Part shown: piece by piece, positions 9,475-18,263 of the stretch | How the letters are laid out: the number at the start of each line of letters is the position of its first letter | How positions within the stretch are numbered: the stretch's first letter is position 1 | Assembly (NCBI RefSeq): GCF_018739885.1 | Contig: NZ_JADOES010000003.1 | Span: 62,001-126,000, forward strand | Reading direction: 5' to 3' | Length of the DNA: 64,000 nucleotides | Source: Leptothoe spongobia TAU-MAC 1115 | GTDB lineage: Bacteria; Cyanobacteriota; Cyanobacteriia; Phormidesmidales; Phormidesmidaceae | Program-made: the position numbers and the translations under genes | The notes under the pieces: model-generated | Database searches by the model: none | Seen by the model: the letters and a program-made list of their open reading frames with translations, nothing else | What the model was told of the DNA's origin: nothing

Positions 9475-10188
9475 TTAGAGGGTGTCATCAGGCAATGTAT
9501 TTTTAGGGGTATTGTCCGTAGCTGGCTGAGCGATCTTGAGAGGAGTAGAGCGAGCATTCAGTTTCTTTTGGTCTAGTTGATCGGTGACACGACGCATAAC
9601 GCCATTGATAAATCGATAGCCATCTTCATCACTGTATCGTTTGGCTATTTCTATAGCTTCGTCGATAGCAATGCGTTTATCGATAGCCAGGTACAAAATT
9701 TCGGTGACAGCAACCCTCAAAATATCGCGATCGACGCGGGCAAGACGTTTTAGATTCCACCCCACCATGGCACTGTCCAGTTGCTCATCGATGGCATCAC
9801 GATGGTCAATCAGCTGGGTAATGATCCTTTGAGCATAGTCCTGCACGTCCTTTCGGCCTGCTAGCTGTACAAATTCCGGCAGTTCCGTTGCGGCTCCCAG
9901 ACGATTAATTGCAGTTTGGACCTGCGCGATCGCTTCTTTGACAGTAGCTTGAGCGTCGCTAAGATTGCCAGAGCGAGTTTCGCTGTCGAGCAAATAACGA
10001 TTACCACGCACAAGTTCTGCTGATGCCGCTTCTAAGGTTTCTTTGACCTCGGTGGTTAGAGTACGGATAGCCTCAGTCAGTAGTGTTTCAACAGATGGAA
10101 CTGAGTTTTTTTTCTGGCGCTTGGGGTCGTCGGTCAGTTGGCTCATACCCAGGAGCGCCAATTCACGAGCAATGCGACGGGACTGCAT
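9475..10188 (-). CDS. nusB: Transcription antitermination factor NusB
   Basis: A 237-residue NusB, the partner of NusE (S10) in rRNA antitermination. The start MQSRRIARELALLGMSQ is the conserved first helix. The C-terminal core RVDRDILRVAVTEILYL...KRIAIDEAIEIAKRYSDEDGYRFINGVM is diagnostic. It is longer than the E. coli protein (139 residues) because of an inserted helical region at about 20-130 and a polar C-terminal tail, which is common in cyanobacteria. It lies between the DUF502 gene and ftsY. Confidence 0.95.
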   Translation of the reverse strand: MQSRRIARELALLGMSQLTDDPKRQKKNSVPSVETLLTEAIRTLTTEVKETLEAASAELVRGNRYLLDSETRSGNLSDAQATVKEAIAQVQTAINRLGAATELPEFVQLAGRKDVQDYAQRIITQLIDHRDAIDEQLDSAMVGWNLKRLARVDRDILRVAVTEILYLAIDKRIAIDEAIEIAKRYSDEDGYRFINGVMRRVTDQLDQKKLNARSTPLKIAQPATDNTPKNTLPDDTL

Positions 10189-10268
10189 AGTGATGGGAGT
10201 GGTGATCTAGCTCAGATATCTTATCAGCCAGTGTGAGGGCACTGCTTGAGGTTTGTCATGATTCAGAC

Positions 10269-11072
10269 CTATCCTGGCTGATCAATATTGACGAGTTCAA
10301 CCCTAGTTTCAGGAGACTCGGCCCTAGTTTCAGAAGACTCAGCATTGGGTGATGACGACGGCTGAGCAGTAGATAAGTCTGAGGATACTGCCTGAGTTTC
10401 CCCAGGTGGCAGTTGTGGCGGTTCTGAATCCTCTTTGGCCACCAAGGCTTCAGCCAAATTTGGACCCACAATCCCACCTGATAAAAGTACTTTGAATGCT
10501 TCTTCGATGGAGATAGTCAGATTGACAACGTCAGTCTCCGGTACGACTGCATACCAACCGCTGGTGGGATTAGGTGTGGTGGGGACAAACACACTCAACA
10601 TCGATGAGTCAGGATTCATCGATGTGACTGAGCTAGTGACAAAAGCAATGGCCCAGATACCGCGACGGGGATATTCCACCAAAACAACGCGGCTAAACTG
10701 ACTTTTGGTGTCTTGAAAGACAGTCTCCAGGAGTTGCTTGAGTGTCTTGTAGACGGATCCAGCCAGCGGAATAGATTGTAAAAGGCGCTCCCCAAAGTCC
10801 AATAGCCAGCGTCCAGCAATATTCCTAGCCATGAGGCCGATTAGCAAAATAGCTAAAAGGGGCACTGAAAAACCGACACCCAAATTAAAAAGCGCGACCA
10901 GGGCAGGATGCAAATCGACAAAAGGATTTAATTGCTTAGGAAAACTGGTCAGAGCACGAATAACCCAGCTGGCAACGGTAATGGTTAGCCAAATAGTTGT
11001 GGCGAGCGGAATAACCACCAGAAGACCTGCAATTAGGTCATTCTTTAAACCTTGCTGGAAGTTTTTAAGCAC
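10269..11072 (-). CDS. DUF502 membrane protein
   Basis: A 267-residue protein of the DUF502 family (function unknown, also found in plants). It has two membrane segments near residues 12-38 (LIAGLLVVIPLATTIWLTI) and 58-82 (LGVGFSVPLLAILLIGLM). Then comes the conserved soluble part with SIPLAGSVYKTLKQLLET and FVPTTPNPTSGWYAVVPE. A low-complexity Ser/Glu/Pro tail closes it. It is the probable first gene of the DUF502-nusB-ftsY unit, an order that I know from other cyanobacterial genomes. Confidence 0.88.
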   Translation of the reverse strand: MLKNFQQGLKNDLIAGLLVVIPLATTIWLTITVASWVIRALTSFPKQLNPFVDLHPALVALFNLGVGFSVPLLAILLIGLMARNIAGRWLLDFGERLLQSIPLAGSVYKTLKQLLETVFQDTKSQFSRVVLVEYPRRGIWAIAFVTSSVTSMNPDSSMLSVFVPTTPNPTSGWYAVVPETDVVNLTISIEEAFKVLLSGGIVGPNLAEALVAKEDSEPPQLPPGETQAVSSDLSTAQPSSSPNAESSETRAESPETRVELVNIDQPG

Positions 11073-11278
11073 GGGCTGACGTCTCGATTACGGTCGTAGC
11101 AGTGGATGTCTGAATTAAATAGGCATTTGGATAGTGCTTGATTCAGAAAACTATTGTGCAGTGCTGTGTCACACATCACTATTTATATCCTAAATTATTT
11201 AGGACACATGACCGGGATCGGTCTAAGGGCGGTTTGGTTCGGTTGGCGTAGTTCTTGCTGGATATTGGGGGCTAAGCC

Positions 11279-12676
11279 TTAAATGTGAAGAACCTTACGG
11301 GCTAAGTTTAGGTAAATCAGCACTCCGAAAACATCCACAACAGTGGTGATAAAGGGGGCCGACATTAGAGCCGGATCAAATCCTAGCCCCTGGAAAAGAA
11401 GTGGCAACGCTGCTCCAGCACTAGAGGCCAAGATGGAAATGGCCACCAGGCTACAACCAACAGAAATTGCCACCCCAGGACTGATCTCAGGGGCTAGATA
11501 AGCCACACCAGTCACCACCATACCTAGCATTAAGCCCAAAAATGCCCCGGCAATTGCCTCTCGTCGAATCACCTGGAAGGCCTCTCGCAACTTGAGTTCG
11601 TCCGTATTTAATCCCCGAATAACGACTGTCGAGGATTGTGCACCCACATTCCCCCCGGTGCCAATCAGCAATGGGATAAAAGAGGCGAGCACAGCCACTT
11701 GCTGGATTAGGCTTTCTTGGCTTTTGATAACGGCGGCGGTAAAGGTATTGGCAACCAGTAGTACGGAAAGCCACACCACCCGCTTACGCGCCACGGTTAG
11801 CAAATTGGTCTGGAAGTAGTCATCGCCACCGGATTGAACACCTCCCAGGGCATAGATATCTTTGGTGGTTTCTTCTTCGAGAATATCGAGAACATCGTCT
11901 ACAGTGATAATACCGACCAGCCGTTCCTCAGTATCAACTACAGGAACAGCTAAAAAGTCGTAACGCTGGATCAAACGGGCAACTTCCTCCTGATCAAGCC
12001 CCGTTTGTACGGAAACCACATCACGAGTCATCAGTTCTCCAATGGTCTGATCTGGCTGCCCGATCACCAAGATGCGTAGAGATAGGATGCCTGTAAGACG
12101 ACGGGCGCTATCGGTGACGTAGAGGTAGTAAACAGTTTCACTAACGCTGGCCAATTTACGAATATGTTTGAGAGCCCGCTCCACCGTCCAATCCTCTTTG
12201 AGGGCGATGTACTCAGGGGTCATGGCTCGGCCAGCCGTGCCCGCTTCATACCCCAGCAGCAGGGCTGTGGCCTCGCGTTCTTGAGCGCTGAGCTGTTGCA
12301 GCAATTGGCGTACTACCTTGGCGGGAAGTTCATCAAAAAGACGAGCGCGGTCGTCGGGCGACATTTTATCGACAATGTCAATCACGTCTTGACGCTTAAA
12401 GTCTTCAACCAGGGATTGTTGAATGCTCGTGTCAAGATTTTCGTAAACCTCGATGGCTTCACTTTTAGATAAGAGCCGAAAGGCAATCGCCTGCATTGCC
12501 TCAGGCAGCCCCTCAATTGCTTCTGCAATGTCGGCAGGTTGGACCGGTACAAGCAGTACTTTGGCCCCCTGGTAATTATCTTGCTCTAGTAGTGCTTGAA
12601 GTTGAGATCGCACAAGTTCGCGCAGTTCCCTGCGCGAGAATGATGCAGCGCTAGTAGCCTGTTCAATGTCCGTCAA
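11279..12676 (-). CDS. mgtE: Magnesium transporter MgtE
   Basis: A 465-residue MgtE-type Mg2+ channel. The N-terminal helical Mg-sensing domain covers about residues 15-130. Two CBS domains follow (about 145-265; MTRDVVSVQTGLDQEEVARLIQRYDFLAVPV). Five membrane helices form the pore (about 295-465), including GTGGNVGAQSSTVVIRGL. The longest frame uses a TTG start at 12676 and has no nearby ATG in a sensible place. It is a single-gene unit on the minus strand. Gating by intracellular Mg2+ through the CBS/N domains is known for the family. Confidence 0.94.
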   Translation of the reverse strand: MTDIEQATSAASFSRRELRELVRSQLQALLEQDNYQGAKVLLVPVQPADIAEAIEGLPEAMQAIAFRLLSKSEAIEVYENLDTSIQQSLVEDFKRQDVIDIVDKMSPDDRARLFDELPAKVVRQLLQQLSAQEREATALLLGYEAGTAGRAMTPEYIALKEDWTVERALKHIRKLASVSETVYYLYVTDSARRLTGILSLRILVIGQPDQTIGELMTRDVVSVQTGLDQEEVARLIQRYDFLAVPVVDTEERLVGIITVDDVLDILEEETTKDIYALGGVQSGGDDYFQTNLLTVARKRVVWLSVLLVANTFTAAVIKSQESLIQQVAVLASFIPLLIGTGGNVGAQSSTVVIRGLNTDELKLREAFQVIRREAIAGAFLGLMLGMVVTGVAYLAPEISPGVAISVGCSLVAISILASSAGAALPLLFQGLGFDPALMSAPFITTVVDVFGVLIYLNLARKVLHI

Positions 12677-12761
12677 GGAATGTGTGCCCGATCCAGTTGC
12701 CTATAGTCTAGTGGTGGAATGGCTCCCAAATGAAAAAAATCCTGCAAATTTCGTGACAAGA

Positions 12762-12808
12762 TCTTTTCCAGGGCTGAGTGAACCTATTACATACAGCCCT
12801 GGAAAAGA
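12762..12808. terminator. Inverted repeat between the M3 peptidase gene and mgtE
   Basis: The arms TCTTTTCCAGGGCTG (12762-12776) and CAGCCCTGGAAAAGA (12794-12808) pair perfectly over 15 bp around a 17-base loop. It lies just downstream of the M3 peptidase gene on the minus strand, and a T-rich run follows about 20 bases later on that strand. It is probably a transcript-end hairpin for that gene. Confidence 0.65.
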
Positions 12809-12821
12809 GCATCAGAGCTAA

Positions 12822-14918
12822 TTACGCTACCGTCAACCCACGATGCCGTAACAAAGCATCGGTAGTGGGTTGACGACCTCGGAAGGATTGAAATACCTCC
12901 ATAGGATGACGGCTACCCCCAAGGGCAAGTACGGTGTCACGGAAGCGCTGACCAGTTGCTTGGACAGCGGCTTCATTATCGATGCCAGCTTCTTCAAAGG
13001 CGGCAAAGGCATCGGCGCTGAGTACCTCGGCCCAGAAGTAGCTGTAATAGCCTGCCGCGTAGCCACCGGCAAAAATATGACCAAAGCTACAGAGAAACGC
13101 ATCCTCTGCTAATGGGGGTAGAAGAGTGGTCTTTTGAGCCAGCCGATCCCTCACATCCCAAATGCTTTCAGAACCATCAGGCTGATATCGGGCGTGCAAT
13201 TCAATATCGAGCCAGCCAAAATTGACCTGACGCAAAATCGCATTGCCTGTCATAAAGTTGCGAGCGGCCAGGAGCTTTTGATAGTCATCTTCAGGCAACG
13301 GAGCACCGGTTTCGTAGTGTCTTGCCATTTTAAATAAGGTGCTGCGGTCGTAGCACCAGTTCTCCATAAATTGACTGGGCAGCTCAACGGCATCCCACTC
13401 CACGTTGTTAATCCCTGCTGCCCCTGGATAGTCCACCCGAGTTAGCATGTGCTGTAATCCATGGCCAAACTCATGGAAGAGGGTTTCCACTTCTCGAAAG
13501 GTCATCAGGCTGGGCTGATCATCAATGGGAGGTGACTGATTGCAGACTAGATAGGCAACCGGCAATCGTGCGGGCTGATTGGGATCTGTGTGGGAGCGAA
13601 CAATGCATTCATCCATCCAAGCCCCGCCTCGCTTTTCGGCAGGACGACTGAAGGGATCCAAATAGAAGTAAGCCACGGGGTTACCGCTGGCATCTGCGAT
13701 CGCAAAGTAACGCACGTCCTGATGCCAGACAGGTGCCTGGCCATCAGCGGCAGTAATGGTGACCCCAAACAGACGACTAGCCAGCTCAAATAAACCGTTG
13801 AGAACTTGAGGCAATGGGAAATAGGGTCTAAGTTCTTCATCATTAAGGTCAAACTCTATTTCCCGCATCCGCTCTGCCCAGAAAGGAATGTCCCACTGCT
13901 TAAGATCATTCGCCTCAGCAGCATTTTGACGTTGGGCAAAGGCTTTCAGGTCATCGAGTTCTTTCACCGCTGCATCATAGCTGGCAATGCGCAGCTCTTC
14001 CATCAGGGTTTCGACCGCAGCCACAGAAGGTGCCATCTTGCGAGCAATACTGAGGTCAGCATAGGTATCAAAACCTAGCAGCTGAGCCTGCTGCTTTCTT
14101 AGGGTTAGGGTTTTATCGATCAGAGGTGAGTTGTTAAGATCACCAGACGCAGCCCGACTAACGTAGGCGCGGTAAAGCTTTTCCCGGAGGTCACGACGAC
14201 GGCTATGCTTGAGAAAGGGGCCGTAGCTGGGGATATCCAGGGTGATGCGCCATGGGCCTGATTCTGCCGTTGCGTTGTCTTCATCAGCATCACGGGCCGC
14301 TTGGGCAGCAAGACTGAGCAGACTGGGGGGTAAGCCCACAATATCGTCCTGGGAGGTTAGGGTCAGGCTAAAGGCTTTTGTGGCATCCAGGACATGGTTG
14401 GAAAACTGTGTAGATAGCTCTGCTAGCTGTTGCTGAATCTGATTAAATTTTTCTTTAACATCACCTTCTAGCCCAACACCGGATAGCTCAGCATCACGGA
14501 TAGCTGCATCTACGATGCGTCGCTGGGCCGGGCTCAGGATTGTGTCCTTTGACAATTCTTTAAAACCTTGATAGAAAGCTTTGCTCTGGCTGAGACGATT
14601 GGCAAATTGGACCAAGGAAGGTTGTACTGCTTCGTAGGCCGTACGCAGCTCCGAACTATTTTTAACGCCCATGAGGTGACCCAAGACTCCCCAGGTCCAA
14701 CCTAGCCGTTCGCTAATTTTAGTCAGGGGAGCTGCCAGACCATTCCAGGTAGGAGTCATGCTTTTTTCCAAGGCTTCTAAAGCCGTGGTCAGGTCGGAAA
14801 GTAACTGAGTAACTGCTGGCTCAACCTGATCAGGTTGAAACTGATCAAAAGGCGGTAGGCCATGGCCTAGCAAGAAGGGATTGGTCGCGGCGGGAGCACT
14901 GGTAGTTGCCGTAGTCAT
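12822..14918 (-). CDS. prlC: M3 family oligopeptidase (oligopeptidase A-like)
   Basis: A 698-residue zinc metallopeptidase of the M3 (thimet oligopeptidase / oligopeptidase A) family, which degrades short cytosolic peptides. The HEXXH zinc motif is HEFGH at 482-486, within ETLFHEFGHGLQHML, and the third-ligand region NVEWDAVELPSQFMENW follows about 25 residues on. No signal peptide is present. The length matches the family (about 680-700). It starts at the ATG at 14918, giving MTTATTSAPAATNPF. It is flanked by its own terminator-like hairpin. Confidence 0.93.
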   Translation of the reverse strand: MTTATTSAPAATNPFLLGHGLPPFDQFQPDQVEPAVTQLLSDLTTALEALEKSMTPTWNGLAAPLTKISERLGWTWGVLGHLMGVKNSSELRTAYEAVQPSLVQFANRLSQSKAFYQGFKELSKDTILSPAQRRIVDAAIRDAELSGVGLEGDVKEKFNQIQQQLAELSTQFSNHVLDATKAFSLTLTSQDDIVGLPPSLLSLAAQAARDADEDNATAESGPWRITLDIPSYGPFLKHSRRRDLREKLYRAYVSRAASGDLNNSPLIDKTLTLRKQQAQLLGFDTYADLSIARKMAPSVAAVETLMEELRIASYDAAVKELDDLKAFAQRQNAAEANDLKQWDIPFWAERMREIEFDLNDEELRPYFPLPQVLNGLFELASRLFGVTITAADGQAPVWHQDVRYFAIADASGNPVAYFYLDPFSRPAEKRGGAWMDECIVRSHTDPNQPARLPVAYLVCNQSPPIDDQPSLMTFREVETLFHEFGHGLQHMLTRVDYPGAAGINNVEWDAVELPSQFMENWCYDRSTLFKMARHYETGAPLPEDDYQKLLAARNFMTGNAILRQVNFGWLDIELHARYQPDGSESIWDVRDRLAQKTTLLPPLAEDAFLCSFGHIFAGGYAAGYYSYFWAEVLSADAFAAFEEAGIDNEAAVQATGQRFRDTVLALGGSRHPMEVFQSFRGRQPTTDALLRHRGLTVA

Positions 14919-15062
14919 AGAGGTCTTGTGGGTTAAGAAATGAATGTGACAGAATTTTTAGGAAAACCACTTTCCCGGAATCATTCCGACTTAGCTCATT
15001 ATAGCTTCGCGTCCAAAGTTCACCACATGAGTTATTGCCAAAGGCCTTTGCTATGAACTGAT

Positions 15063-15557
15063 TTATCCAGCTTCAAGCACTTCTGGTTCCAGGGCCTGTA
15101 ATACTCGAGCGGCTTGAGTAATGACGCTTTCACCACCGTTGACGACGACGAGATACTCACCCGCTTCGATGCGATCTCGATACGGTGTCTCATTATTGTT
15201 AAATAGCAGCGGCGGACCGCCACCAATAAAGAAACTACCCATCAAGCCAGAGCCTGCTCCCAAAAGACCCCCTAGCAGCTGATTGCCCACTCTCCCCGTC
15301 CATTCAAAGGTATTGAGACCGGTGATAGTGTCAAACACAAAACCACCACCAAATCCAAAGGGTACTAGCCATAGGGCCATGCGCTTGACTTGAGTCCAAG
15401 CAGCTTCTTTGGGGTTTTGTAGGCCAAATTCGTCAGTCGTCTTGTACCCCTGGCCCAGAATGGCGACATCGTCCATGGAAAAGTTGCTGGACTCTAGCCT
15501 GGCATAGGCTTCTTCGGCGTTGGTGCGATCGCAAAAAACAGCAACAAGGTATCTCAT
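15063..15557 (-). CDS. Glycine-rich membrane-associated protein of unknown function
   Basis: A 164-residue protein. Residues 1-45 form a small alpha/beta unit (MRYLVAVFCDRTNAEEAYARLES) like the start of heat-induced or general-stress YflT/17M-type domains. The middle (about 65-125) is hydrophobic and glycine-rich (LVPFGFGGGFVFDTITG, GNQLLGGLLGAGSGLMGSFF), suggesting a membrane hairpin of glycine-zipper type. The C-terminal part (EYLVVVNGGESVITQAARVL) completes the alpha/beta fold. I do not know its function. It is a single gene on the minus strand. Confidence 0.65.
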   Translation of the reverse strand: MRYLVAVFCDRTNAEEAYARLESSNFSMDDVAILGQGYKTTDEFGLQNPKEAAWTQVKRMALWLVPFGFGGGFVFDTITGLNTFEWTGRVGNQLLGGLLGAGSGLMGSFFIGGGPPLLFNNNETPYRDRIEAGEYLVVVNGGESVITQAARVLQALEPEVLEAG

Positions 15558-15737
15558 AGGGACATTTATGGTAAGTAGGCTCCAAATCAGGGCAAATCCC
15601 GATAGGTTCTATTATTCCTTGTTAATTGCATTTCAGAACGTCTCGCTTGAGAACAGCATTTGATAAACCAGACCCTACCAAGTGTTACGTCACCACCAAT
15701 ATAGTGTCGTGATTACAATTCTCTTGTTAGAGAGCGA

Positions 15738-15808
15738 TTTCATGGTTAATACAAAATTCAAAAGCATGGCTAGAATGTGTTTAAGCATTTTGCTTGTTAA
15801 CCATGAAA
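15738..15808 (+). promoter_or_regulatory. 12-bp perfect inverted repeat over the start codon of the 15803 gene
   Basis: TTTCATGGTTAA at 15738-15749 and TTAACCATGAAA at 15797-15808 are exact inverted repeats 47 bases apart. The right arm contains the ATG at 15803-15805. In RNA the pairing would sequester the start codon. In DNA the two arms could be paired operator half-sites. Regulation is inferred from the symmetry only. Confidence 0.45.
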
Positions 15809-16144
15809 TTCTTTGTCAAGTATTTAATTTGGTTCTGCCTCGCCACAGCATTGTTCCTAAGCTTATGCTGGAAGCCAGTGATGGCATCGTCGTCTTTGGT
15901 TGATCCTCGGATTAATCGCTTAGAGTCGCAGGTGCGATCGCTCCAATCTCAGGTCACCCGACTCCAGTCTCAGTTACCCCGAGCTAGCAACAGTAGAACG
16001 GCTCCGCAGAGTACATCCCCTCGCCCTGAAGAGCCATCCTTTGATCAGCAGTTCGATACCTTGGCAATTTTGATTATTGAACTACAAGAACGAGTCTCAG
16101 TCTTGGAAGCAAGAATCGATGCAACAACATCGGCCTCTGACTAA
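15803..16144 (+). CDS. Small secreted coiled-coil protein
   Basis: A 113-residue protein starting at the ATG at 15803; the frame also opens at a TTG three codons earlier. Residues 1-27 form a signal peptide (MKFFVKYLIWFCLATALFL...WKPVMASS). A heptad-like coiled coil follows (RLESQVRSLQSQVTRLQSQL), then a Pro/Ser/Thr-rich linker and a second short coiled coil at the C-terminus (LIIELQERVSVLEARI). It resembles many small cyanobacterial periplasmic coiled-coil proteins of unknown role. It is convergent with dacB, with a gap of 8 bases between the stop codons. Confidence 0.65.
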   Translation: MKFFVKYLIWFCLATALFLSLCWKPVMASSSLVDPRINRLESQVRSLQSQVTRLQSQLPRASNSRTAPQSTSPRPEEPSFDQQFDTLAILIIELQERVSVLEARIDATTSASD

Positions 16145-16152
16145 TCAATCAT

Positions 16153-17676
16153 TCAACAATCGTTCAGTTGAGCAAGATTTACAACAATTTCATCGATAAT
16201 TTTTCGCATGTCAGTTGCTGAGAGAGCAGCATTATTCAAGAAAATGCTAAATACCAAGGGTGGATGATTGGAGGGCTGCAGATATCCAGCTAAAGATTCG
16301 TTGTTGCTAACATAGCCAGTTTTGGCCTGCAGCTTTACTTGAATTGGGGCGTTACGATAACGATAATTTAAACCACCATCTTCTCCTGCTGTTGTCAGAG
16401 AACGACGATAGAGATTGCCGTGGCTATTGTAAGCCATGCTCTGTAGGGTATCGACTAGAGTGCGAGGGGTAACAAGATTATGACGCGACAGCCCTGACCC
16501 ATCTACCATTTGATAGCTATTAGCAGCTATCCCAACATCACTCAAAGTCTCTTGAACAACTTCTGTCCCTGCCTGGATTGCATCATTTGGATTGCCAGTA
16601 GAGCGGCCAAGGGATTTAAGTAAAGCTTCTGCATAAAGATTGTTGCTGTCTTGATTAATTATAGGTAACCATTCAGATAGAGCGGGTGAGGTAATCGTGG
16701 CAATTTCTGTTAATTGTAAACTGGGCCAGCTTGGGGTTAGCCCATCTGCAACAACAGTAATGCCAGCCTGACTCAAACGGGTCTCAAACTGTTCTATAAA
16801 GTGAATGCCAGGTTGTGTAATTGCCAGGGCAAATGGATCTGGCCCAGCATCTATAGGTAAATTACCAAATACATGCAGAATGGGTTGACTCCAGTCACGG
16901 CCAACATCAGCTGTGATTGGTTCTCCGGTCGTTACAGTCAAGGATGTGTTGTTTACTTGCCATCGGGCAGCTTGAGTGGGCTCTGGCCACTCCACCCGTA
17001 GCGGCTGGCCAAGCTCAGTAGGATATAGAGTCACCCCGATGGCGTTTTCATTCAGAATGAGACCATTGGCTGAGGCTCCATAGCCTGCCAATACATCTTC
17101 CCATTCCCAATTAGGATGAACTGCCCGACCCGAGAAATAGCCATCATAGCCCCACAGATAATCGATATGTTGAAGACCCTGCTGAACAATTTGTTGCACC
17201 AGGTTATCCAAGTCGGTATCTGTAAAGGTAGGATCGCCGCGTCCCATGATATATAGGTGAGTTTTATTATCTTGTTGGGTGGCGTATACGGACGTTTTAA
17301 TCTGAAAATCTGGTCCCAGGTGTTGTAATGCAGCTGCTGTTGTCAAAAGCTTGAGCGTGGATGCAGGTACAAACCATTTGTCGGTGTTGCGTTCTACGAT
17401 GACATGGCGCTCTGCAGCAGTTGAGCCTTGCTGTTCTACAAGGATGCCGATGTGGGCTTGAGTAAGATCGGGACGATTTGAGATCGCATCAATCTGCTCC
17501 ACTAGATCCGCTCGACAGTATTCTTGGGCAACAGCAGGCTGGGATGAAGATACCCATAAACTGGCACCGCAGACAATTCCTAACAATCCCTTCAGGGGCG
17601 TACGGAGGACCCTCTCCAGGATCTGAAATGTCCTATCCACAGGATGTTCAGCATGTTGGACAAGTTTGAATACCAT
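16153..17676 (-). CDS. dacB: D-alanyl-D-alanine carboxypeptidase/endopeptidase (PBP4, S13)
   Basis: A 507-residue low-molecular-mass penicillin-binding protein that trims or cleaves D-Ala-D-Ala crosslinks in periplasmic peptidoglycan. The catalytic motifs are SxxK (STLK, S106-K109 in this numbering), SNN (QDSNNLYAE) and KTG (AKTGYVSN). A signal peptide ends near QPAVAQEYC. I prefer the ATG at 17676. A GTG at 17703 would add nine residues. The length and the large insert between SxxK and SxN are typical of S13. Confidence 0.93.
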   Translation of the reverse strand: MVFKLVQHAEHPVDRTFQILERVLRTPLKGLLGIVCGASLWVSSSQPAVAQEYCRADLVEQIDAISNRPDLTQAHIGILVEQQGSTAAERHVIVERNTDKWFVPASTLKLLTTAAALQHLGPDFQIKTSVYATQQDNKTHLYIMGRGDPTFTDTDLDNLVQQIVQQGLQHIDYLWGYDGYFSGRAVHPNWEWEDVLAGYGASANGLILNENAIGVTLYPTELGQPLRVEWPEPTQAARWQVNNTSLTVTTGEPITADVGRDWSQPILHVFGNLPIDAGPDPFALAITQPGIHFIEQFETRLSQAGITVVADGLTPSWPSLQLTEIATITSPALSEWLPIINQDSNNLYAEALLKSLGRSTGNPNDAIQAGTEVVQETLSDVGIAANSYQMVDGSGLSRHNLVTPRTLVDTLQSMAYNSHGNLYRRSLTTAGEDGGLNYRYRNAPIQVKLQAKTGYVSNNESLAGYLQPSNHPPLVFSIFLNNAALSATDMRKIIDEIVVNLAQLNDC

Positions 17677-17703
17677 GGCAGCTCTACGTAAATAATGCAA
17701 CAC

Positions 17704-18116
17704 GCTTTTAGAGCGTAGCTGGAAAATTTACTAACCCCCGGATGACATCGAATATTGTTTGAAGTCTTAGTGAAGTCAAGTCCCAACTCCGGATATTACC
17801 TAATAAATCACGCATGTTGGATTGGTAGATGCACCCTGATTCCGAGCCCTGGAGATGCATCTTTGGGGCTCTTTCTTCTCCCTCGGGGATCAGCATCGAG
17901 ATTTTAGGTTTTTTTAGAAAGAAAGCAGGGTGGTCACGGTCAACCATCTGTAGTCAAGACTTGACATAGAGAATTTCGAATTTTTAATGAGAACATTTGT
18001 AGGTTGAGCATTGCCCAACTTTTGAATGATTTTAGGGTGGGATTGAGACCATCGCCGAGATTTTATCCCCTCTTGAGAGGGACAACGGGGTGGGTTCCCC
18101 TAAGGTGCCTTATTTA
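17704..18116. other. Intergenic stretch downstream of mutY, no gene recognised
   Basis: Only a 79-residue frame (17708-17947, minus) lies here, and its sequence has no domain character. A GAGCCC...GGGCTC hairpin sits near 17844-17871, followed on the plus strand by a short T-rich run. It may be a weak transcript end. I see no RNA gene. Confidence 0.35.
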
Positions 18117-18263
18117 CCCTTTCCTTAATGGCGTCAATACTCTGACCATTAGCTTTGGGAAAGGGCCCTTTCCTTAATGGCGTCAATACTCTGACCATTA
18201 GCTTTGGGAAAGGGCCCTTTCCTTAATGGCGTCAATAATCTGACCATTCGCCTTGGGAAAAGG
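18117..18263. repeat. Three tandem 49-bp repeats overlapping the 3' end of mutY
   Basis: Copies are at 18117-18165, 18166-18214 and 18215-18263. Copies 1 and 2 are identical. Copy 3, which is coding, differs from them at four positions. Each unit begins CCCTTTCC and ends with (G)GAAAGGG or a close variant, so each junction is palindromic and can form a hairpin. Because 49 is not a multiple of three, the repeat shifts the reading frame at the mutY end. Confidence 0.92.

Noticed and set aside
17708..17947. 79-residue minus-strand frame between dacB and mutY
   Set aside because: No domain character, no ribosome site and unusual composition; it lies in a repeat- and hairpin-containing intergenic region.
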